From JAOZMY01 sp964577975 (GTDB lineage Bacteria > Desulfobacterota > S145-22): a stretch of 17,511 nucleotides of DNA. The first letter of the stretch is position 1. Every line of letters starts with the position of its first letter. The notes beneath the pieces are model-generated. The model saw only the letters and a list, made by a program, of their open reading frames with translations, had not been told where the DNA came from and searched no databases. The translations under genes and the position numbers were made by a program. The stretch is taken from contig CAZOBB010000173.1 in assembly GCA_964577975.1 (NCBI GenBank), positions 1 through 17,511 on the forward strand, given 5' to 3'. Shown here piece by piece: positions 1 to 9,700 of the stretch.

Positions 1-162
1 AGGAATCCCCACGGGTTCCCGCAGGGCGTCCGCCACCATCTCGTCGATGGACCGGGTTATCTCCGTCGGTTCCGGGTTCACGTAGTTCAAAAGCTCCCAG
101 CCTTCGGGCAGCTCGAATTCAACCGTCTCATCCTCCTTGTAGAACAGTCTGTATGTCGCCAT
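1..162 (-). CDS. LarA-like (nickel-dependent lactate racemase family, DUF2088) protein, N-terminal fragment
   Basis: Only the first 54 codons lie in the window; the rest continues beyond position 1. The start is ATG at 162-160, preceded by a strong Shine-Dalgarno AGGAGG (171-176) with an 8-nt spacer. The fragment has the opening strand pattern VEFELPEGW, followed after about 30 residues by ALREPVGIP. This matches the beginning of LarA/DUF2088 proteins, where a beta hairpin is followed by an 'AL..PIGSP' turn. LarA interconverts D- and L-lactate using a nickel-pincer cofactor, and many paralogues act on other 2-hydroxy acids, so the substrate cannot be told. None of the nickel or catalytic residues fall inside this fragment. 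The gene lies 95 bp downstream of the giant surface-protein gene on the same strand. I see no convincing terminator between them, so read-through is possible, but a functional link is not implied. Confidence 0.72.
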   Translation of the reverse strand, partial: MATYRLFYKEDETVEFELPEGWELLNYVNPEPTEITRSIDEMVADALREPVGIP

Positions 163-257
163 CCGTCACTCCTCCTTCTGTAGTTGTCCGATGATACCAC
201 ACAGCCACGCCTCCATACCAGACTGTTTCTTTCCTACGCATGAGCGGCTTATTCCCC

Positions 258-794
258 TCAACGAGACACACGAAGCCATATCCTGAAACGGGTAACATCC
301 TCCCGGTGAATCGGCTGACCCTTGGCGAGAGCAATCTCCTTGACCCACGCCTCGGGTATCAATCTGAATTCAAACCTCCCCTGATCGTCCGTCATCTTTG
401 CCATCCCGTGGGTTTGAACAACGACACCTGCCGCCGTTTCTTCTCCCGGGTCAAGACGTCCATTGCCGTTTCCGTCAACAAACACCACGCCGGTCACCCG
501 GGACGCCAACGCAAGTCCGAAGGAAGGCGCTTGTCTCTTCCTGGAAAGGACAACCACCAACGGGCTCGTGGAATAAAGTTTTTTGTCCACTCCCTGGAGA
601 TAAAGGGATGCCAGGACGAGATGCGCGCCGACAGGGATCTTCGCTATACCGTCCCTGTCCGTCCGGTAGATTCTGGCACGGGAATCCCTAATCATAATAT
701 TCGGAATACCGGCCTCGCCCGGATCTCTCTTTCCATTGCCATTCTCATCCAGATAAACAGCTACTGGAATCTCTTCTGGTCGAACGAGGGTAAA
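258..794 (-). other. Tandem C-terminal SdrD-B/prealbumin-like domains of the giant protein (residues 3240-3417)
   Basis: Two consecutive domains begin VAVYLDENGNGKRDPGE (about residues 3250-3266) and VTGVVFVDGNGNGRLDPGE (about 3339-3357). Each has an acidic Dx(D/N)GxG loop followed by a GIP- or AAG-type turn and a strand, as in calcium-binding SdrD B-like domains of surface adhesins. Calcium binding is inferred from family knowledge. The same tandem arrangement closes the 803-residue protein encoded upstream. Confidence 0.75.
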
Positions 795-3700
795 GGTCTT
801 CCTGAAATCACTGGAGTCCTCGCACCTCTGCCCATATACCTGGTCCGGAAAAGCCCTCGAATATCCCGTATATCCTTCTGCCTTTATCTCTCCGGTGAGG
901 GAAGTCCGATCAAACTGCCCCGGAATCCGAGCCTGATAATCGTAGCGGACCAGTGCCCCTTCATAAAGAGAGGTATATTTCCAGAAGAAATCTTTCAGGA
1001 CCCGCAATCCGGCAATTCCCCGGGTGCCCACGTAGATAAGGTTCGGATCGAACGTCGCCCGAAGCATGACCTGGGGCAGATCCATGGCTCGAGACCTTGC
1101 CAGGGGACAGAGGTTCTCGAGAGTCACTTCCATCGTCAAAAGGTCCCCGGGATCGGCTTGGTATTTCTTTCCCTCCCGGACAATCCATACCTCTTCAGGC
1201 GGAAAACGCAACAGGGAACGTTCCTTGTCCCCGTCGTGCCGCAACTCCCAGCTCATCACGAGGAGATCGTCCAGGATATCGACACCCCTCCGGAAACCGT
1301 TTTCCCCTTCCAAAACAGACAGATAAAGAATCAAATCGGAAAGAGCAGACCGGTTGAGGTTTCCTTCCTTGAAACTTTCCACCCGCCCCACGGGAAAGTT
1401 TATCTTTTGATGAAGGTATTTCTCCATTTGCTTTCTGAACAGATCAGGATCCCGTCCAACCAGTCCGGCGGCCATCACCCGGGCGGCTTCCCAGTCCAAT
1501 CCCTCCCGATTCGCTCCACGTTGGAGATAATCTTCCAGATCCGCCTTAAAATACGGAACGAGTTCCGGGAAGCGTTTGAGGAAATAGACGTCTTCAGGCT
1601 TCAGGGGTTCTTTCCCGCCTTTTTCGAGAAGCCGCTTCGTAAAGGTGTCTCGAAAAACCAGATAGAGCTTGGCGGCAGCCATCTTCCCGGCATGTCCCGT
1701 CTCTCCTACAACGGTCGGCTCACCCTTCCCCGGCAATACGTAGAACCTTTCCGGGATATATCCCAACCCCTTGAAGTGTTTGAGAAGCGCCGTGTAGAAG
1801 GGAAGATTGCGAATCCGGCCGAAAACAAGTTTCTGGGCCAAAAGATACGCCGCCATCACGTCCACGGAGTAGGAGGCCCTCTCCCGCAGCGATTCGAGGC
1901 GTTCCCCTTGCCTTATCTGTCCCTTGACGGCAATCTCGTCGGCGGGAAGCAGGAGATCCCCTCCGTGAATATATCCCGGTCCAACCTTCATCAGGGACAA
2001 AAGATACGAAGAGGCACTGAAAATCATCTGCCGTCCTGTCTCCGCGTAAAAGCCCTTCCCCTTCACAAGGTCTCGTCCCAGGGTCGTCAGCCCCGCGGCA
2101 TCCCACAAGATCGAAGCCGTCTTCGTCTGATACCCCGACAATACCGCGGGGTCAATCTTTGTGGGGAAGAAGGGTTCCGACATCTCCTCGTCTTTCCCCG
2201 ATTCCCCCAATTTCGTCAGGGCTGCCGAGAACTCCCATTCCGATTTTACGCCGGCGGTTGTTTCATTCCCCGTGTTGGGTATCAACACAGCTTTCCTGAG
2301 AAAGACATTCGGAATGCTTTCCCCTGTCGAAAAAACGGGAATAAGAGGGTACCGGTTGGGAAGCGAGAGGTAATTGAGGGGAGCAACCAGCAAGTAATCC
2401 GCATTCCCGGAATAACGGGTTCGATAGAAAAGTCCCGTTTCATTCAACCCCTTGCAGACCGCCCGAAAGAGGAAATCGCCCCCCCTCTCCGAGGCCAGCA
2501 TCATCCCGGCAATATCCCTCAAACGGATCTCTTTTTTGGCAGTTCCTTCCACCCACGAGGTTATGACACCGGCTCCCGGGATATAGGCATCTTCCAAGGC
2601 CTTCAGGATCCGCTTTCTCTCCGTCGCCCTGGAGGTATCGAACCGGAAATAAGCCAGCGACGCGACCTCCACCGTGTCAAATTTCACCTTGCCATCACGA
2701 TAACGAGAAGCAAGCAGGTCCAGTTTCTCTTTTGCCTTACCTGTCTTCCCTGCCCGCTTGAGCGCCATGGCGAGAAAAATCTCCGCTTCCGGACTCGCGG
2801 CGTCAAAGGATCCGACATCAAGACGGCTTTCAAGATAGCGGGCCAGGCGCCGCGCTTCCGCGAACCTCCCGGAAAGTGTGACCGCCGCGAAGTAGAGAAC
2901 GGCTTTTTGATAACGCCCCGCCGGGGTCTTCGAAGCAACAATCCTTATTTCTCTCCCTTTTTCCCGGCTTTCCTCTATCTTCCATGAGTCGGGAAGATCT
3001 TCGGTTTTCGCCACTTCCCGGTTAATCCACCGCAACTTCTTCCCGATGATTTCTTCGAGGCGCGGCCGTTCGTCCTTGTCAACCTCGCTGAGGGAGGCAT
3101 CAAGGGCAAGCAGCTCCATCCCCACCTGGGAGGGCTTGATCAGCGTATCCCGTTCGGTGAGACGCCAACCGTTTTTCCCGCGTGTCGTGTATCCCCCCGC
3201 CAACGGGAACCACAGCTCCCCACCCGGCATCGTCAAACCGAAATTCTTTCCCGCCATCAGGTAAAGCTCCCGGATATTGACAAGGGCGAAATCGCGCAGC
3301 CGCTGGGCCATCCGCCTGTCGGGATAACGGCCGGAACGCCAGAGGTGCAGTGCCGCGTAACTGGCGAACATGGCGTCCTCCGTGACGTAGTAGGGATCCA
3401 CGAGGGAATAGTACCCGTCAGGGAGCGTTGTCACCCCCGTGGCCTCCTCGCTGACGGCCAGGCAACAGGAACCGCCGGACATTCCACCGCGGGCAATGAT
3501 CACGCAGGCGGTGGATTCGTTGGAGGTCACGGGAGTTGTTCCCGCCACCGTTCCCGAGGCCCTGACGCTGTTACAATGCCGGCCAGGCCCCGCGTCGGAC
3601 GCGGCGATGGCCTGATAGGTAAGGGTCCGCGTCTCCCCGGCCCCGAGGGTTCCCAGGGACCAGGTCAGCGCCCTGCCCGAAACCTGGGGATCCGGCATGG

Positions 3701-6700
3701 AACTCCCGTCCAGGGCGGAGCTTCCCGCCACGTATCCGAAATACTCGGGCTGGGTATCGAGGAGACGCACGTCGGTGAGATCGCTGTCCCCCGTATTTTT
3801 AATCTCGATGGAAAAACGGGCGATCCCGCCGGGACGGATCGTGCGGGTCTCCACCCGTTTGTCGATGGCGAGCACCGTTCCCGGCTGGGGCGGAATCTGG
3901 GGCCGGACCGAAACGGGCAGCAGGCAGCTCGTCACGCATCCCACCCCGTCCGTAACGGAAAGGTTGAGGGTGCAGGTCCTGTTTCCGGCACCCGATGGAG
4001 GGGTCCAGACGGGCGATGAAGACGAGGCGCTGTCGAAGACGCCGCCACAGTCGTCAGACCACGTGAACCGGTAAGGGGGAACACCTCCCCGGACATCCGC
4101 CCTCAAGGTCACCGGTGTCCCGCCGAAGATATTGTTCGGCACGACGATGGAACAGGCCGGCTGCGTGATCTCCATGCTGAAATTCATCGCATTGTTGATC
4201 CCGTCGCACTCACAGGTGACGTCGTCGGGATCCACCGTGGCGGTCATGGAATAGCGTCCCGGCCTCAGATCTCCCAGCGGCAATGTCAAGGTCTCGGACG
4301 CCCCCGGGTTCAGTGAGGTGGTCGTCTGGGTCGTCGCGGAGAGGCTGCCGGTAATCCGGACGACAGCACCCCCGGCCACCGGAACACACCCGACATTCTT
4401 CACCGTGACATCCACGGAGGTGTTGTTACACGCCGGGTGGGGAATCACACTCACAATCGCCAAGTCTGGAACTGGAATAGTATAAGGGACGGTTGTATAA
4501 GAGTTATCTGTGCTGTCACACTCGCAGAAGGTATGGTTCGGATCCGCCTCGGCCGTGAAGGTTATAGAACACGGCACACAGTCGCCTCGCCAATTCGAGA
4601 AGGTAATCGTCTGCGTTTGATTCGAACGCAACGGTAAAATCCCACCCAGCTCCGTAAAGGTCTTTATCAAACGGTTTCCATCGGAATCCGACAAAGCGAT
4701 CTCAAAATCCGTCGAAATATCGCTATGACCAAGATTGCCCACCTGCACGTGTACAGCACCAAGCACGGTACCATCGGAATCACAATGGATCGAAGGAATA
4801 ACGTTAAGCATCGCAAGGTTGACCGTCCTAATGGACTTGTCCGTGCACAACGTGTTGTTGGTCCCGTCGCACTCACAAACGACATGGCTGTAATCCGCCT
4901 CTATCCGGATCGAAATCTCCGTTCCGGCCAAGGCGGTACAGAGGTTGATATCCTCGACATGATCGACCTGGAAGGTCTGCGTTCCTCCGGGGGCGATGGA
5001 AACACCGGTGAAGGTCTCGACCCACGTGGCGATATTCGAGCCAATCAGGCACCCCGTTCCGTCGAACAGGGTAAACTGGACGGGAACATTTTGCGTCAGG
5101 GTCACGCAGCCGTTATTCTCGAGGGTAACCGTGCCATGGATCCTCAATTTCCCGTCGGAGAGGCACTCGGGAACGAGGCTCTCACCCCGGACGACCAGAT
5201 CCGGAAGATCGAAGGCATGGATCTCCGTATAGGTGTTGTTCGTCCCGTCACACTCGCAGATGGCATCTCCAGGATCTACCGTCGCCGTGAAGTCGCAGGT
5301 GCAGTCCGTGCAGTCCGCCCAGTTCGCCGTCACCGGAAAGTCCACCGTCGCCGATCCACCGGCCGGGACATTCACCCCCGTCTGGTTCCCGAAGCTCAGG
5401 CACCCGTCCGTCCCGAGGGACACCGTCACGTTCGTCACGTCTCCGCAGCCTTGGTTGTTCACCGTCACACGGACGAATCCACCCAGGGTGTCGTTCGTGC
5501 AGGTGATGTGCGTGAAGTCGATGTCCGTGACGGTCAGATCCGGAAGATCGAAGGCATAGGTCTCTGTGTAGGTGTTGTTCGTCTCATTACACTCGCAGAT
5601 GGCATCTCCAGGGTCCACCGTCGCCGTGAGCGTATAGGGATTACAGTTATGACATCCTAGGTTCCATCCCGATGTGTCGATGGAAACGGTCACCGTGTCC
5701 CCCGCGTTAATCGTGCCGGTATAGGTTCCGGTACCCGTCCACGTGCCGTCGGTCACGCTGACCGTAAAATTCGTCAGGGAGGCCCCATCGCCCCCGTTAT
5801 GAATGGTAGCGGTCAGGCTGGAAGAGAAATGTCCGTCGCTGGTACAGGTCACCCCCGGCGTGAGATCCGTAACCGTCAGGTCCGGAAGCCTGAGATAGGC
5901 CGGTTCCGCATTCACCCAGATAGGTGATTGGCAACCCTCAAGGGTGTTGGGATTCCCGTCCGGGGTGCCACAGCCCCACGCGGCCCGGGCCCGGTTCTCC
6001 CGGTGGAAGGATCCGCAGGTATTTTGGTTCGGATAGTTGGCCGGGGTCAGGCGCCCGGTAATTTCAAAGGTCCGCGTGTCACCGGCATTCAGGTCGGCGA
6101 TCTCCCACCCCCATCTTTGGGGATCCCCCCCCAAATTGGTGGCCGCCGGAGACGAACTGACGTAGGCTATCCAGTCCCCCAGCGTGTCTTCCACGCGGAC
6201 GATCTCGGCCGTCCCGGAGCTCGCGGCATTTTCCACGGTGATGGTCCAGGTCTGCGTATCACCGCAGTCGACCTGGCTGGAGCGCGGGGTCTTGGTCACG
6301 CGAATGACCGGGGTGCCGCTTGAATCGATGCGCTGGGTGATCACGGTGGTGTGCCGCGTAATCCCGCAGCAGTCGTCGTAGCTGACCTCGATGCGCATGT
6401 CCCCGCCGGAAAAACAATCCGAGTGCACGCCGAAGACGAGCGTGATGCTTCCCCCCGGGTCAAGGCTGTCGCACAGGTCGTTCGCGGGATTGTTGGGGTC
6501 ATAATAGGTCAGAACTTGTCCCGACACCCCGGGGTCCCCGCTGCCCGGTCCCGAGGAGCACCCGGACACGCTGGTGGTACCTGTCCTGTAAGTCAAGCCG
6601 TTGGGAAGGGTAATGACCGCGTCGAGGTTCGACACGGAGGCGGTGGCGCTGGGATTATCAATGGTCACGGTGAACGTGGCATCGCTGTCACAGGTGTCCA

Positions 6701-9700
6701 CGCTGGTAGGGGACACGGAGACCGAGGCGGTAACGTGGGCATCCCGCGTGGAGGGTGACGTGTCCTGGACCGCCGTGGTGGTCAGGCAGGTGTTAGGCTC
6801 ATCCGTGCCCGGCTTGGTCTGAGCGCTGCCGTCCACGCTCCCGCACCCCCAGTAGGCCTCCACCACGTTGTCGATGTCGTTACAGTTGGGATCCCCCGTG
6901 CCCGCGGAGTCCGCCGACAGGGTCAGCGTCACCGAGGCGCCCGCCCCGAGGTTTACGATCTCCCATGTCACGAGCTGGGCGTTTCCCCCGTACCCGTGGT
7001 AACTGTCGTTTCCCCCGGACGAGGAGACATAGGTCAGCCCGTCCTCAAGCGTGTCTTCCACCCACACGACGGGAACCGTAAAATTGCTGTTGTTCGTCAC
7101 CGTGATATCCCAGGTAAGGTTCGCCCCGCAGTCGACCGCCTCCCCGGGGGTGGGTGACGTCCGCGTCTTGCGGACCGAGATATCCGGCGTTCGGGCATTG
7201 ACGGTGAAATTCGCGCTGCTTCCCGTGTGGGAACCGCCGCAAGGATCCTGGAATCGGGTCGTATTGGTCAGGGCCCCCCCGTTGAAGGTGCAATCGGTTA
7301 CCATGGTGAACTCGATCTCGATGACATCGTCCGGCGCCATGTCCGCCAAGGCAGGTATGGCGTTCTCGTCCCACGTGAGGTTCGGGGCCACCGGTTCGGC
7401 CGAGCTCCACGCCCCCCCGTTCTTCCGCCACCGCGCAGTATTTGCCTCATAGGTCAGGCCCGCAGGCAGGACCTCTTCCGTCACCACGTGATAGAGGTGG
7501 GTCGGACCCGCATCACGCAACGTAATGGTCCCCACCGGCTCGGAACACATGTCGACGGGGGTAGTCGTGGACGTAGTTGCCACCAGGTTAGGTTCTGGAA
7601 TGACCACCGTGGAATCGTCGGTGACAGGGGACTCGCAATCGTCCCCGTGACATCCCCAAGAGGTGGCGACATCGTTGGTCAGGTTCGAGCAGCTCACCAG
7701 GTTCGCGTCGATGACGAGTGCCACCCTCTTTCCCGGGTCGAGCTGGTCCAACGTCCAGGAGACCCCGTTGATGGTATTCCCGCTGTGATCCTGGTTGGGC
7801 GTCGTGGTCACACCGGAGGGAACCGTGGAAGAGGCATAGGTCAGGCCCGAGCCCAAGACATCGTCGATCCAGACGTTATAGGCGGTTCCATACCCCTTAT
7901 TGACCACGTAAACCGTCCACTGCGCCTTGTTCTCCGAGGCGGAATAGACTTCCGGGGTCTTCGAGATGATGAGGTCCGCACCGATCAGGAGGCGGGGGGA
8001 ATAGGTATGCGAGGCGGAACACGAGGCATCGGATTGCGTGTCGTCGTGGCAGGCGTCGTCGAAAACGACCGTGGCGGTGAGGTCCCCCCCACCCTCGCAC
8101 TTCTTCTGAACCGTCAAGTGAATCGTGGCCTGGGAGGTGGAGGCGAAGCCGTCTCCGTAATCCCACTCCACGTAGGTTCCGTGGTCGACGGGACCCGATG
8201 GGGTAATCCCGTCATACCCCACCACGCTGATGACATAGTAGGCATCCGTGTTCAACCGGACCAGGACATCATGGGGAACACCCTGCGCGCTGGTGCGGTC
8301 GATAACGATATCCATCTGGTAGGTACCACACTTTTCGACAATGGGGGGCAGCCCCTGAAGGTCAATCTCCATGCTCGGCGGCGTAACCGTTATCTGGGTT
8401 GTCTCGTGCAGTTTTCCGTCCTGAAGGCAGTTCCCTCCCGTTATCCCCAGATCGAGGGTGGACCAGGCGTAGAAGGTGTAGGGATCGCCGCAGGGAGGCG
8501 AAGGCTGGGACTGATCCGTCAATCGGAGATGGTAGGTAATCACGAGGGTCTTTCCCTGAACGGCACCGCTGCAACCGGAGAAATCGAGGAGAAGGCTCCC
8601 GCCCGGCGTGCCGTCGTTTACATGGACACACGAGGTGATATCCGCACCGTCGAACGTTACCTGCAAGGTGCCGGGCACGAACTGCTGATAGTTGTCGGCA
8701 CGATCCTCGAAGCTCATCCCGGAAAGATCCACCCCGTTCAAGGCCGCGTCGTTGCCGAAGACATAGGTGTTCGTGTAGGTGATCTCCCCGCATGTCTCCA
8801 CGCTGGTGGGGTTGGCGGTCTTGTCGGAGGTCAGATACTGGCTACACTCGATGGCCGTGGTCTGCGAAGCGGAGCCTTGCCGGTCGCAACCGCAGCAGTC
8901 GGTCACCGAGGCCTCGACGGTGTTGGTATAGGTGGTAAAACAATACTGGCATTGGTCTATCGCCGGCGCCTGGAGCGTGATGTCCGTGGAGAAGGAGGAA
9001 TTCACGGCCGGATCGAAGGACCACTCGATCGTCCCCCCCGTTCCGCCCGCGCCGGGTGTCCACGTTCCTCCCCCCGCGTCTGTTACGGTAAACCCGTCTG
9101 GGACATGGTCCGTCACCGTGACGGGGCCCGTCGTTCCCCCGTTACCGCAGCTCGTGGGACCCGTGTACGTCACTGCGATGTGGTAGTCAACCGCCGAACC
9201 GATCTCTATCTCGCTGGGACCGCTCTTCGTCACGTTCAGCTGTGGAGCGGTTCCGCTCGCGGTAAGCTGGCTCGTTTTGACCGGGGGATGGAAGACGTTC
9301 CCACAGCCGTCCTTATATTCCGGTAGCCAAATGAGGAAGCGGGCGGGCGATTGATTACACCAACCCGTGTAGCCCACGTCGAAGCTCAAGGTGTAACTGC
9401 CCCCCGGATCCAAGTCCGGAAGGTGGAAACAGCCACTCGTTCCGCTCGACGTGTAGGTGGCCCCACTGCTGACATTCGATACCGTGAGATCCCCGATATT
9501 CACGCAAATCTGGGGATCGTAAGCCGTTCCGTTCCCGTTGTTGGTGATGGTAAAACTCACATGGGCGCTGCTGGCACAGTAGTCATTGAAGGCAATATCG
9601 GGAGGGGTGTAGTCGAGTTCGGGGTGCTCTTCGACAAGCTGCACGGAGGCGGTGGCCGTCCCGCCATCCGTGGAGGTGTCGTAACAGACGGAACCGCCGT

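Larger units (their letters stand above)
4173..5891 (-). repeat. Five tandem CARDB modules of the giant protein (residues 1541-2113)
   Basis: Five units of about 100-127 residues begin LPDLTVTDL (1542), LPDLTVTDI (1656), LPDLVVRGE (1769), VNLAMLNVI (1897) and VPDLAIVSV (2014). Each ends with a version of DPxDxxCECDxxNN: CECNETNN, CECDGTNN, CECDGTNN, CECDSTDN, CECDGINN. CARDB (cell adhesion related domain found in bacteria) is an Ig-like fold seen in surface proteins. The invariant CEC pair, plus earlier cysteines near each unit's start, suggests disulfides formed after export. Confidence 0.85.

Noticed and set aside
2343..2350. GGSCC motif as a thioester (alpha-2-macroglobulin-like) site
   Set aside because: Thioester sites need a CGEQ-type sequence, which is not present here or nearby.
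240..2987. A 915-codon open frame on the plus strand, opposite the C-terminal half of the giant gene
   Set aside because: It lacks domain signals and has low-complexity Arg/Pro/Gly-rich composition. It mirrors the codon bias of the minus-strand gene, which has clear domains throughout. Long antisense frames are expected in GC-biased genes.
5196..5629. The regular repeats as a CRISPR array
   Set aside because: The repeats are in frame with the protein modules, spaced 339 bp apart and imperfect, so they are coding-domain repeats.
4725..5660. A 311-codon plus-strand open frame with repeated segments (RKIEGMDL/RKIEGIGL)
   Set aside because: The repeats are the antisense image of the duplicated CARDB module junctions, not a separate protein.
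7227..9326. A 699-codon open frame on the plus strand within the DUF11 region
   Set aside because: Its Arg/Gly/Val-rich composition is typical of antisense translation and no family signature is visible; the minus-strand frame encodes recognisable repeats.
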